64,000 nucleotides of DNA from Chitinophagaceae bacterium (GTDB lineage Bacteria; Bacteroidota; Bacteroidia; Chitinophagales; Chitinophagaceae). The DNA is taken from assembly GCA_016719815.1 (NCBI GenBank), contig JADJYK010000004.1:62001-126000 (forward strand), in the 5' to 3' direction. A program made the translations under genes and the position numbers. The first letter of the stretch is position 1, and every line of letters begins with the position of its first letter. The notes below the pieces were generated by a model, which was given only the letters and a program-made list of their open reading frames with translations, did not search any database and was not told where the DNA came from. Positions 38,536-46,843 of the stretch are shown one piece after another.

Positions 38536-39113
38536 ATGAATTCAGCACAAATTCATTTGGCGTTAAATCATGCGCCCCTATTTTTATCGGCAACCGGAGG
38601 ACTCATTCTTATATTAGGCTATATCCGCAAGAATGAAGACTTCAAAAGACTTTCATGTTATTTCCTGATAGCTGCATCTTTGTTCACTATACCTGTATTT
38701 GTTACCGGGGAAGGAACAGAAGAACTGGTGGAACACCTGCCAGGGGTAAATGAAGCCGCAATTGAAAAACATGAGGATATGGCCAAAATTTCAATGGTCA
38801 TCATTGCGCTTACGGGTGTTGTTGCACTTGCCGGCTTGTTTCTGCGAAAAAATAACATCCTGAGAAAATTCATCATCGCAGGAGCAGTTTTCCTTTCTCT
38901 TGCCTCCTTCGGTACAATGGCACAGACAGCACATCTTGGCGGATTAATAAGACATGCTGAACTTGGGAATGGTAGTCAAAAAAATCCTCAGGAGGTGAAG
39001 AAGAAAAAAATAATGGGAAGGAGAATAATGAAAGGAATGATGAAAATAAGCAGGCTAAAGACAGCCTGAAACAAGCAGATAAATCAGAAAATGAAAACGA
39101 GGATGACGATTAG
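38536..39113 (+). CDS. Four-helix membrane protein (DUF2231-like) with acidic tail, frameshifted
   Basis: Starts MNSAQIHLALNHAPLFLSAT at 38536. Four hydrophobic segments (about residues 13-27, 38-56, 84-104 and 111-130) are linked by short loops, with EELVEHLPGVNEAAIEKHED between helices two and three. The His/Asn in the first helix recall DUF2231. After the A-run near 38980 the reading frame should shift: as read it ends in a basic tail, but the alternative frame gives a highly acidic one (EEEKNNGKENNERNDENKQA) and stops at 39111-39113. It follows the DUF-type small protein on the same strand. Function unknown. Confidence 0.55.
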
Positions 39114-39153
39114 AAAAAGGCTCTGCAGTATCTCATAAACTGTGTAAGCAGAA

Positions 39154-39185
39154 AATAGTTGGGGTTACAACCCAACTATTTTTTT
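39154..39185. terminator. Terminator between 38536-39113 and map
   Basis: AATAGTTGGG and CCCAACTATT form a perfect 10-bp stem around a 7-nt loop; T-runs lie on the plus strand (39181 onward), so it terminates the plus-strand gene; A/T flanks may also serve the minus strand. The rest of 39114-39332 shows no gene, and no infA. Confidence 0.8.
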
Positions 39186-39332
39186 AATTAAAAACACGAT
39201 ATGTAACAACCATGAGCTGTTTGATGTTTTTAAGCAATTAACAACTGAAGAACAGGTAAATGATTTTTGGGGATGAATTCAAACCCGGTTTCCACCAGAT
39301 TATTTTTGACTACATCTTTTGTAAGATGGTGT

Positions 39333-40132
39333 CTATGCTCCTGTAAATAAGTTGGGGTTTACTATTTCCTGGTGCTCAATAATAGAATAATCAGAAAGTA
39401 TATCAGCATTGTTCCTGCGTACACACACATCATGCTCAAAATGGACTGATGGCTTTCCGTCTTTTGTCCTTACTGTCCAGCCATCATCTTCTGTATAAAC
39501 ATCTTTTTTACCCATATTAATCATGGGTTCAATTGCCAGCACAAGTCCTTCTTTCAGTTTCGCACCACTGCCCTTTTTCCATAGTTCGGTACCTGCGGAT
39601 CTTCATGTAAACTCCTCCCCAGGCCATCACCTACTAATTCTCTTACAACTCCGTACCCGTTCTTTTTCTCTGTGTGTTCCTGAATGGCAAATGCAATATC
39701 GCCCACACGGTTTCCGGCTATTGCTTTTTCAATTCCTTTATATAAAGATTCCTTTGTAACCTTTATCAGTTTCATTACTTCAGGTCCCGGATTGCCTATT
39801 GCAAAAGTATAGGCATGGTCGCCATGCCAGCCATTGAGAATAACACCAATATCAACAGAGATGATGTCACCTTCTTTTAAGGGTACCTTATTGGGAAAGC
39901 CATGTACCACCACATCATTTACAGAAATGCAGGAATTAAAAGGATAGCCGTTATAATTAAGGAACGATGGAATTCCCTGGTGATCCCTTACATATTCACT
40001 TATCATGTGGTCAATGGCAAGTGTGGTTAAACCAGGTTTGAGCACTTTTGCAATCTCGGCAAGTGCTTTACTCACCAGTAATGCACTTTTCCGCATCATT
40101 TCCACCTGCTCGTTTGTTTTTGCAATCATCAT
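39333..40132 (-). CDS. map: Type I methionine aminopeptidase, frameshifted
   Basis: About 266 residues after adding one A in the run near 39580, which joins VPNYGKKGSG to AKLKEGLVLAIEPM. It removes the initiator methionine. Metal ligands are seen: D in ISVDIGVILNGWHGDHAYTF (two Asp), H in GLGRSLHEDPQVPNYG, E in AIEPM and E in HFEHDVCV. The gene follows secY by 73 bp with a terminator-like hairpin between. In most Bacteroidota it precedes infA and rpmJ, which are not found downstream here. Confidence 0.92.
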
Positions 40133-40156
40133 ATTACTGCAAATATCTTAAAATAG

Positions 40157-40187
40157 AAACCCGGTAGTGATTATCCTACCGGGTTTT
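40157..40187. terminator. Hairpin between secY and map
   Basis: AAACCCGGTAG and CTACCGGGTTT form an 11-bp perfect stem with an 8-nt loop. On the minus strand the following bases are CTATTTT, a weak tract; on the plus strand TTTTATT. It could attenuate readthrough into map. Confidence 0.65.
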
Positions 40188-40205
40188 ATTAATTTATATA
40201 TAGAA

Positions 40206-41543
40206 TTACATCTGAACAGCAGATGCTGTCTGCCGCCCCTGAATTCTTCCGCTCTTCATCAAACCATCATATTGTCTCATCAGCAGCTGGGTTTCTATTT
40301 GCTGTAATGTGTCAAGAATTACACCCACCATAATCAGCAATGAGGTTCCGCCAAAGAATGAGGAGAAACCCTGTGTTACACCAAAGCGCTGTGCAATACC
40401 CGGCAGGATACCTACAAACGCAAGCAAAATTGCACCTGGTAATGTGATCTTATCCATGATAGAACCGATATAGTCAGCAGTAGGCTGACCGGGCTTAACA
40501 CCAGGAATAAAACCATTATTCTGTTTCAGGTTATCTGCAATTTGCTTGGGATTAAAAATTAAAGCCGTATAGAGGAAAGTAAAACCAATTACAACAATTG
40601 CATAGATAAGCATGTACCAGAAGTTGCTATGGTCATTCAATGCCATCAGGAACTTACCCTTTTCAGGATTGAAGTTTGCAAAAATCGTAGGGATGAAGAT
40701 GATAGCCTGAGCAAAGATAATTGGCATAACACCTGCACTGTTAACTTTCAGCGGCAAAAACTGGCGGGCTCCGCCAAACTGGCGGTTTCCTACAATTTGC
40801 TTTGCATAGTTTACCGGAACCTTCCTCACACCCTGTATCAGCAAAATACATCCCATAATAATAGCTATCAGAATCGCTATTTCAATGATAAATACAAGTA
40901 TCTGGCCATTTCTTACTGATTTGTTTGTTAACTCCTCTGCAAATGATTGGGGTAACCTGTGCAGGATTCCAATCATGATGATAAGAGAAGTACCGTTGCC
41001 CAGTCCTTTATCAGTAATTCTTTCGCCCATCCACATTACGAATAATGTACCGGCAGTAAGAACAAATACAGATGTAATCCAGAAATAAGGCCTGAAACCT
41101 GCAACCATTGCATCGTTTGAAGCATTCAGACTATTAATGTATGTTACATAAGCAGAAGCCTGCAAAAGGGTAACAGCCACTGTAAGGTAGCGGGTATATT
41201 GGTTAATCTTCTTCCGTCCGCTTTCTCCTTCCTTGTTTAATTTTTGAAAACTTGGAACCAGTACTGTCATCAGCTGCATAAAAATTGAAGCTGAGATGTA
41301 CGGCATAATCCCCAGGGCAAATATTGATTGCTGGTTGAATGCGCCACCAGAGAATGTATTTATAAGTCCAAGAATACCTGAACCGGCACCACCGCCGTCT
41401 TTAATCCGGGACGGGTCAATACCTGGCAACACAATCTTGGTACCAATAATGTAAATACCTATCATCATAAGAGTAAAAAGTATCTTTGACTTTAACTCTT
41501 CGATGCTCCAGATATTCTTAAGTGTTTGAATTAATTTCTTCAC
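40206..41543 (-). CDS. secY: Protein translocase subunit SecY
   Basis: 445 residues, normal length. The channel subunit of the Sec translocon, with ten membrane helices. N-terminal SIEELKSKILFTLMMIGIYI, the plug/helix 2 region around GALGLINTFSGGAFNQQSIF and ALGIMPYISASIFMQL are recognisable, as are the cytoplasmic loops KEGESGRKKINQYTRYLTV and the C-terminal GRQTASAVQM. It closes the spc operon after rplO. No frameshift. Confidence 0.97.
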   Translation of the reverse strand: MKKLIQTLKNIWSIEELKSKILFTLMMIGIYIIGTKIVLPGIDPSRIKDGGGAGSGILGLINTFSGGAFNQQSIFALGIMPYISASIFMQLMTVLVPSFQKLNKEGESGRKKINQYTRYLTVAVTLLQASAYVTYINSLNASNDAMVAGFRPYFWITSVFVLTAGTLFVMWMGERITDKGLGNGTSLIIMIGILHRLPQSFAEELTNKSVRNGQILVFIIEIAILIAIIMGCILLIQGVRKVPVNYAKQIVGNRQFGGARQFLPLKVNSAGVMPIIFAQAIIFIPTIFANFNPEKGKFLMALNDHSNFWYMLIYAIVVIGFTFLYTALIFNPKQIADNLKQNNGFIPGVKPGQPTADYIGSIMDKITLPGAILLAFVGILPGIAQRFGVTQGFSSFFGGTSLLIMVGVILDTLQQIETQLLMRQYDGLMKSGRIQGRQTASAVQM

Positions 41544-41614
41544 GGGAATAAAATAAGTTTATAGCACTTAAACATAAAAGACGCATATTTTATGCGTCGT
41601 GCAATTTAGCGAAA

Positions 41615-42064
41615 TTACTTAACTATTTCCACCGTTCCTCCTGCTGCTTCTATCGCCGCTTTTGCTTTATCACTTACAGCATTTACTTTGAAGGTGTACT
41701 TGTTTTTAATTTCACCATTACCGAGGATCTTAACACTGTCTGTCTGGCTGATCAGCCCATTGATATATAAATTCTCAAGAGAAAATTCTGTAATGTTATA
41801 TTTTTCTGCCAGCTGTTCAATTTGTCCAAGATTGAGAACTTTGTATTCAATCCTGTGCGGATTCTTAAAGCCACGTTTGGGAATCCGGCGCTGAATAGGC
41901 ATCTGGCCACCTTCATGGGCCATCTTCCTTTTGTAGCCAGCCCGGCTCTGTCCACCCTTAGTACCTTTTGTAGAAGTTCCTCCATGTCCGGAGCCATCAC
42001 CACGGCCTATACGCTTTGTTTTGTGTGTTGCGCCTTTTGCAGGTCTTAATTCATGTAATTTCAT
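41615..42064 (-). CDS. rplO: 50S ribosomal protein L15
   Basis: 149 residues. KLHELRPAKGATHKTKRIGR GDGSGHGG at the N-terminus is the typical glycine-rich L15 tail that binds 23S rRNA domains, and PIQRRIPKRGFKNPHR is also conserved. Fits between rpmD and secY as in other genomes. Intact. Confidence 0.97.
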   Translation of the reverse strand: MKLHELRPAKGATHKTKRIGRGDGSGHGGTSTKGTKGGQSRAGYKRKMAHEGGQMPIQRRIPKRGFKNPHRIEYKVLNLGQIEQLAEKYNITEFSLENLYINGLISQTDSVKILGNGEIKNKYTFKVNAVSDKAKAAIEAAGGTVEIVK

Positions 42065-42132
42065 TTGCTTTTATTTTTTACTTAACGCCCCGAAAGCTCA
42101 GGGCTCGCATTTTTTAAAATTCCTTCCTAAAA

Positions 42133-42315
42133 TTATTTTACATCCTCTACCTTAACCATATGCTTCACTTTGTTTACCATACCTAATACCTGTGGTGTGG
42201 CTTCAACTTCTTTTGAAGCATTTGTTTTGTTGAGGCCCAATGCCTGTAAGGTCAGTTTCTGACGTTCAGGTCTGTCAATCGGGCTTTTAACTAATGTTAT
42301 TCTTATTTTTTTCAT
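42133..42315 (-). CDS. rpmD: 50S ribosomal protein L30
   Basis: 60 residues, bacterial short-form L30: KIRITLVKSPIDRPERQKLT and ALGLNKTNASKEVEATPQVL. Positioned between rpsE and rplO as usual for the spc operon. Upstream spacer contains an AAGGTTTAGG direct repeat (42321-42353). Confidence 0.95.
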   Translation of the reverse strand: MKKIRITLVKSPIDRPERQKLTLQALGLNKTNASKEVEATPQVLGMVNKVKHMVKVEDVK

Positions 42316-42320
42316 CTTAT

Positions 42321-42353
42321 TAAAGGTTTAGGGTTGAAGGTAAAAGGTTTAGG
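42321..42353 (-). repeat. Direct word repeat in the rpsE-rpmD spacer
   Basis: AAGGTTTAGG occurs twice (with the first copy continuing TAAAGG and the second AAAAGG), separated by GTTGAAGGTAA. It is short, non-coding and lies between rpsE and rpmD. Confidence 0.6.
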
Positions 42354-42387
42354 CTTTTGCCCTGCACCATCCACCTAACACCTTTTT

Positions 42388-42906
42388 TTATCCGTTAAAA
42401 ACTTTTTTCAATCCAAGTGAACGGGTTTTAGCTATCTGTACCGGTTCACGAAGCATAGCAAGTGCTTTGAAGGTAGCTTTCACCACATTGTGCGGGTTTG
42501 CAGAACCTAATGACTTGGCCAATACGTCGTGTACGCCAGCACTTTCCAGAACGGCACGCATTGAGCCTCCGGCAATCACACCGGTACCTTGTGCAGCTGG
42601 CTTAATTAAAACCTTTGCAGCTCCTTCTTTGGCCCATTGATCATGCGGAATAGTTCCTTTCATAACCGGTACCTTAATCAGGTTCTTCTTAGCGTCTTCG
42701 ATACCTTTTGTTATTGCTTCCTGTACTTCTTTTGCCTTACCAAGACCATGACCTACCACACCATTTTCATTACCTACAACAACTAAAGCAGAAAAACTGA
42801 AAGCCCGGCCTCCTTTTGTGGTTTTTACCACACGGTTAATGGCAACTACTTTATCTTTTAGTTCCAGATCACCGGCTTTTACCCTGTTTACGTTAAGCTT
42901 TGACAT
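42388..42906 (-). CDS. rpsE: 30S ribosomal protein S5
   Basis: 172 residues with the S5 double-stranded RNA binding N-terminal domain (LELKDKVVAINRVVKTTKGG RAFSFSALVVVG) and the C-terminal S5 domain (GTGVIAGGSMRAVLESAGVH, DVLAKSLGSANPHNVVKATF). Part of the ram cluster of decoding proteins. Intact and in operon order. Confidence 0.97.
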   Translation of the reverse strand: MSKLNVNRVKAGDLELKDKVVAINRVVKTTKGGRAFSFSALVVVGNENGVVGHGLGKAKEVQEAITKGIEDAKKNLIKVPVMKGTIPHDQWAKEGAAKVLIKPAAQGTGVIAGGSMRAVLESAGVHDVLAKSLGSANPHNVVKATFKALAMLREPVQIAKTRSLGLKKVFNG

Positions 42907-42936
42907 TTATACTTACAATTAAAGTTTGTATTTAAA

Positions 42937-43296
42937 TTAAAATTGAAGACCACCTTCTCTTGCGCCTTCGGCCAATGATTTTACCCTTCCGTGATAAAGA
43001 TATCCGCCGCGGTCAAAAGTTACTTTCTGAATACCTAATCCGGTAGCCTTACGGGCAATCGCTGACCCAACCAGTTTGCTTATCTCTGTTTTCGTTCCTT
43101 TCTGAGCCGCAATATCTTTATCTCTCGAAGAAGCGGAGGCCAGGGTAACTCCGTTTGTGTCATCTATCAGTTGGGCATATATTTCAGCATTACTTCTGAA
43201 CACAGATAATCTGGGGTTATCTCCGGTTCCAGAAATTTTCTTGCGGATTCTGTACCGGATATTTTGCCTGTTTTTTGATTTTACTTTTGGGTTCAT
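42937..43296 (-). CDS. rplR: 50S ribosomal protein L18
   Basis: 119 residues, L18p/L5e: basic N-terminus (KVKSKNRQNIRYRIRKKISG), RLSVFRSNAEIYAQLIDDTN and GYLYHGRVKSLAEGAREGGL at the C-terminus. Binds 5S rRNA. Intact. Confidence 0.97.
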   Translation of the reverse strand: MNPKVKSKNRQNIRYRIRKKISGTGDNPRLSVFRSNAEIYAQLIDDTNGVTLASASSRDKDIAAQKGTKTEISKLVGSAIARKATGLGIQKVTFDRGGYLYHGRVKSLAEGAREGGLQF

Positions 43297-43341
43297 TTTA
43301 TTCAGTTTACTGCCTGATTCTGCCAGGCGATTCTTTATTTA

Positions 43342-43896
43342 TTATTTACCAGCAGCTTTACCAGCTTTCTTACGTACGATTTCGCCAACATAACGTACAC
43401 CTTTTCCTTTGTAAGGTTCCGGCTTACGAAGGCTGCGCAACTTTGCGGCCACCTGCCCTATTAACTGTTTGTCGATTCCTTCAAGTGTTATAATTGGATT
43501 CTGACCTTTCAATTGCTCAGTAGCTACTTTCAGTTCTTTCGGAACTTCGAAAATGATGTTGTGTGAATACCCAAGGGCCAAATCCAGAATATTTCCCTGG
43601 CTGGCAGCTTTAAAACCCACACCAATCAGCTCCAGCTTTCTTACAAATCCATCCGTCACTCCTTTTACCAGATTAGCAATCAGGGCACGGTAAAGGCCAT
43701 GCATGGCACGGTGACGGATCTGGTCAGTTGGTCTGCCAAATGAAACATGACCATCTTTAATTTCAACAGTAATGTCTCTGTCAACAGCCTGTTTCAGTTC
43801 ACCTTTTTTACCCTTTACCGTAACTACATTATCTTTTCCTACAGTAATTGTAACACCTTCGGGAATTGTGATTGATTTTTTACCTATACGGGACAT
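43342..43896 (-). CDS. rplF: 50S ribosomal protein L6
   Basis: 184 residues with the two L6 beta-sandwich domains: MSRIGKKSITIPEGVTITVG at the start, HRAMHGLYRALIANLVKGVT and the C-terminal PEPYKGKGVRYVGEIVRKKA. Binds near the factor-binding centre. Intact. Confidence 0.97.
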   Translation of the reverse strand: MSRIGKKSITIPEGVTITVGKDNVVTVKGKKGELKQAVDRDITVEIKDGHVSFGRPTDQIRHRAMHGLYRALIANLVKGVTDGFVRKLELIGVGFKAASQGNILDLALGYSHNIIFEVPKELKVATEQLKGQNPIITLEGIDKQLIGQVAAKLRSLRKPEPYKGKGVRYVGEIVRKKAGKAAGK

Positions 43897-43978
43897 AATG
43901 ATTTATTTTTAAAATTACTTAACTACTGACCGGTCAGCTTAGTATAGCTTCAGCTTAATGTATCAGCAACCATTTTTA

Positions 43979-44377
43979 TTAATAGATATAGCAAAGAACC
44001 TCTCCGCCAACATTCTGTGCTTTTGCTTCCTTATCAGTCATAACACCTTTTGATGTGGACAGGATAGCAATTCCCAAACCACTTTTTACACGGGTAAAAT
44101 CAGAAGGCTTGGAATAATGACGAAGACCAGGACGGCTTATTCTTTCCATGCTCTGGATAGCAGGCAACTTTGTTGAAGGGTCGTACTTCAACGCTATTTT
44201 TATGACTCCCTGCTTGTTGTCATCCTCAAACTTATATTTCAGAATATAGCCCTGGTTGTACAGGATTTCTGTCATACGCTTTTTCAGATTTGATGCGGGT
44301 ATATCCACCACACGGTGACCAGCCATCTGTGCGTTACGAATTCTGGTCAGGAAATCTGCTATAGGATCTGTTACCAT
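43979..44377 (-). CDS. rpsH: 30S ribosomal protein S8
   Basis: 132 residues: MVTDPIADFLTRIRNAQMAG, PASNLKKRMTEILYNQGYIL, RISRPGLRHYSKPSDF and STSKGVMTDKEAKAQNVGGE VLCYIY are all standard S8. In other bacteria S8 represses the spc operon by binding its mRNA. Intact. Confidence 0.97.
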   Translation of the reverse strand: MVTDPIADFLTRIRNAQMAGHRVVDIPASNLKKRMTEILYNQGYILKYKFEDDNKQGVIKIALKYDPSTKLPAIQSMERISRPGLRHYSKPSDFTRVKSGLGIAILSTSKGVMTDKEAKAQNVGGEVLCYIY

Positions 44378-44469
44378 ATATACTTTAATTAATTCTTTTC
44401 AAAATTTTATTACTGGTAGTCTGCCACCTTTTACTTTAAAAAGTAACCGGGAAATAACAGACACTCTTT

Positions 44470-44734
44470 TTACCAACTTGCTTTTTTAAGGCCTGGTATT
44501 TTACCGTTCAATGCCATATCACGAAGCATCACCTGGAAATACCAAAGTAGCGTACATATCCTTTCGGACGACCTGTTAACTGGCAACGGTTTTTCAACCT
44601 TACTTTAGAAGAGTTTTTAGGTAACTCATCAAGGGCCTTCCAATCGCCGGCCTTTTTGAGGTCTTCCCGTTTGGCAGCATACTGTGCTACCATTCTCTTT
44701 TTCTTTGCCTGGCTTTTACTGATTCTTTAGCCAT
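44470..44734 (-). CDS. rpsN: 30S ribosomal protein S14, two frameshifts
   Basis: As sequenced no intact frame exists. Three pieces join to an 89-residue S14: MAKESVKARQRK from the ATG at 44732-44734, then MVAQYAAKREDLKKAGDWKA, KNRCQLTGRPKGYVRYFG, and finally VMLRDMALNGKIPGLKKASW ending at 44470-44472. Two indels, near 44685 and 44535, are required. S14 is essential, so these are read as sequence errors. The type is the zinc-free long form, common in Bacteroidota. Confidence 0.9.
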
Positions 44735-44811
44735 AGTTGATTTTTATTTTTTCAATTTTTAGAATCACATATTCCTGAACCTGTTGAGAAGCAGGAATTG
44801 CTTAAATATTT

Positions 44812-45383
44812 TTAATTCGCCTTCGCCGCATTTTTTGAATGGCATACCGAGTTCTTTCAGCAATTCGTAAGCTCTTCATCGGTATTAGCTGTAGTTACAA
44901 AAGTGATATCCATACCGGTAATCTTATTCACTTTATCAATGTCAATCTCGGGAAGATAATCTGCTCGGTTACACCCATCGTATAATTGCCGCGGCCATCA
45001 AACGCTTTTTCATTTACGCCTTTAAAGTCACGGACACGGGGAAGTGCAACAGAGATTAACCTGTCAAGAAACTCAAACATTTTAGCTCCGCGTAAAGTAA
45101 CTCTTGCCCCGATCGGCATACTCTTACGGAGTTTGAAGTTTGAAATATCCTTCTTCGAAATAGTCGCTACAGCCTTCTGACCTGAAATCTGCGTCAGTTC
45201 ATCAATAGCTATATCTACCAGCTTCTTGTCAGATACTGCACCGTTTACACCACGGTTCAGACAAATTTTCTCCAGCTTGGGAGCCTGCATTACTGTTTCG
45301 TAGCCGAATTTTTTAATTAAGGCAGGTACAACGTCTTTTTTGTACTTCTCTGCCAGTCTTGGGCTATATGTTTTTGTACTCAT
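44812..45383 (-). CDS. rplE: 50S ribosomal protein L5, C-terminal frameshifts
   Basis: The frame from 45383 gives STKTYSPRLAEKYKKDVVPA and a normal L5 body to MGVTEQIIFP at 44950. After an indel the next frame reads EIDIDKVNKITGMDITFVTT ANTDEE, and after another AYELLKELGMPFKK. The end is uncertain; an in-frame TAA at 44812-44814 or a TGA at 44765-44767 is possible. L5 binds 5S rRNA and the P-site tRNA. Essential, so the breaks are errors. Confidence 0.9.
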
Positions 45384-45412
45384 AAAATTCTCTTATTAAA
45401 CTGGACAGAAAA

Positions 45413-45748
45413 TCAGATTTTCTCTCCTGATTTTTTTGAAATTCTAACTGTTTTACCATTCTCTCTTTCTCTCTTCACTTTAACCGGTGCTTTTGCTTTC
45501 GCATCCCAAAGCATAACATTACTGATATGAATCGGGGCTTCCTTCTTTACGATTCCACCTTTAGTATTCTGAGCCGAAGGTTTTGTGTGCTTGGTGATGA
45601 TGTTTACACCTTCCACAACAACTTTTGCCTTTTCGATCAGTACCTCTTTAACAAGGCGGGGCTTGGTCAGGTCTTTATCATCACCTGTGATGACAACCAC
45701 ACTGTCGCCTTTGCGAATACTGAACTTTGGTTTAAATCTTGCTTTCAT
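45413..45748 (-). CDS. rplX: 50S ribosomal protein L24
   Basis: 111 residues: KARFKPKFSIRKGDSVVVIT GDDKDL (KOW motif), VVVEGVNIITKHTKPSAQNT and PIHISNVMLWDAKAKAPVKV. Initiates 50S assembly. The upstream spacer contains word-like repeats at 45765-45860. Intact. Confidence 0.97.
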   Translation of the reverse strand: MKARFKPKFSIRKGDSVVVITGDDKDLTKPRLVKEVLIEKAKVVVEGVNIITKHTKPSAQNTKGGIVKKEAPIHISNVMLWDAKAKAPVKVKRERENGKTVRISKKSGEKI

Positions 45749-45764
45749 TTTCTTTTTAACTTTG

Positions 45765-45803
45765 AGCTATTAGCAGTGAGCGGTGAGCCCGGGACTTAAT
45801 AGC
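45765..45803. repeat. GCTATTA...TAATAGC word repeat in rplN-rplX spacer
   Basis: GCTATTA (45766-45772) and TAATAGC (45797-45803) are inverted copies; in between GCAGTGAGCGGTGAGCCCGGG contains repeated GTGAGC words. Non-coding. Confidence 0.6.
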
Positions 45804-45828
45804 AATTGAACTTTCTTTTTATCATTAC

Positions 45829-45860
45829 AGCCCGTGGCTTATAGCCCGTCGCTCGTAGCT
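45829..45860. repeat. AGCCCGT word repeat in rplN-rplX spacer
   Basis: AGCCCGT occurs twice and GCTCGTAGCT ends the block; related to the block at 46310-46341 in the next spacer upstream. Confidence 0.6.
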
Positions 45861-45864
45861 TTTT

Positions 45865-46233
45865 TTATAATACCTCCGGTGCCAGTGAAATGATTTTCAT
45901 GTAACCTTTATCGCGGAGCTCCCTGGCAACGGGACCGAAAATACGGGTACCACGGGGCTCATCTGCCTGGTTCAGGATTACCACTGCATTATCGTCAAAA
46001 CGGATATACGAGCCATCCTTACGACGCAACTTATTGGTAGTACGAACGATTACTGCTTTGGCAACCGTACCCTTTTTGATACCACCAGCCGGTATTGCAT
46101 CTTTTACCGTAACGACAATTTTATCTCCAATCCTGGCATAACGCTGACCGCTGTTGCCGAGTACACGGATACAAAGCACCTCTTTGGCACCACTGTTATC
46201 CGCAACATTCAAACGGCTTTCTTGCTGAATCAT
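45865..46233 (-). CDS. rplN: 50S ribosomal protein L14
   Basis: 122 residues: MIQQESRLNVADNSGAKEVL CIRVLG, RIGDKIVVTVKDAIPAGGIK and NQADEPRGTRIFGPVARELR are fully standard. Sits at the subunit interface. Intact. Confidence 0.98.
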   Translation of the reverse strand: MIQQESRLNVADNSGAKEVLCIRVLGNSGQRYARIGDKIVVTVKDAIPAGGIKKGTVAKAVIVRTTNKLRRKDGSYIRFDDNAVVILNQADEPRGTRIFGPVARELRDKGYMKIISLAPEVL

Positions 46234-46309
46234 TTTATTTAAGCTTTGAGCTTTTTATCCGCCTGTCGACGGATGCAAGCAGTTTAAACAATTATTAATC
46301 TTTCTATAC

Positions 46310-46341
46310 GGCTCGTGGCTCATCGCTCACGGCTCGTAGCT
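46310..46341. repeat. GGCTCGT word repeat in rpsQ-rplN spacer
   Basis: GGCTCGT occurs at 46310-46316 and 46331-46337, with CTCATCGCTCA between: a degenerate tandem of a short GCTCxxxGCTCA-like word. Confidence 0.6.
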
Positions 46342-46344
46342 TTC

Positions 46345-46601
46345 TTATTTCACTTTTTCTACCACTTCCACCATTCTCCAGCGCTTTGTTTTGCTAAGCG
46401 GACGGGTTTCCATGATTTTAACCAGGTCACCAATGCTGCACTCATTCTTTTCATCATGAGCATGGAACTTGGTAGTTTTTTTTACGAACTTACCATAGAT
46501 GGGGTGTTTTACTTTTCTTTCAACGGCAACGGTGATGGTTTTGTCATCTTATTGCTGGTTACAACACCAATCCTGGTCTTTCTTAAGTTTCTTGCTTCCA
46601 T
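46345..46601 (-). CDS. rpsQ: 30S ribosomal protein S17, frameshifted
   Basis: Starts MEARNLRKTRIGVVTSNKM at 46601; one G is missing after the Met (near 46540), after which the next frame reads DKTITVAVERKVKHPIYGKF, KKTTKFHAHDEKNECSIGDL VKI and RPLSKTKRWRMVEVVEKVK to 46345. 85 residues after repair. Essential, so the indel is read as an error. Confidence 0.93.
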
Positions 46602-46610
46602 TGTTTAGCT

Positions 46611-46823
46611 TTATTTTGCTTGCATTTGCTTTAACTTCAATTCTGTTTTCAGGCGGGCAATTTCCCGGCGTAATCCACGGATGCTCACGGGGTTCTCCAG
46701 GGGGGAAATGGTATGAGCAAACTCCAGCTTCTTCAGCCTTAGTTTATCTTCTGCAAGACGGTTCTTTAGGTCCTGCTCATTCATTCCATGAATACTTTTT
46801 ACAAAATCTGCTTTCTTAGACAT
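46611..46823 (-). CDS. rpmC: 50S ribosomal protein L29
   Basis: 70 residues: KKADFVKSIHGMNEQDLKNR LAEDKLRLKKLEFAHTISPL and REIARLKTELKLKQ, the two-helix L29. Located at the tunnel exit, docks trigger factor. Intact. Confidence 0.96.
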   Translation of the reverse strand: MSKKADFVKSIHGMNEQDLKNRLAEDKLRLKKLEFAHTISPLENPVSIRGLRREIARLKTELKLKQMQAK

Positions 46824-46843
46824 CGTTTACGATTTATTTGTTA

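Noticed and set aside
39114..39332. infA or rpmJ after map
   Set aside because: No frame resembling IF-1 or L36 is present in either direction; only a terminator was found.
44470..45383. rpsN and rplE as pseudogenes
   Set aside because: The frames are otherwise perfect and both proteins are essential; single-base indels from sequencing explain the breaks.
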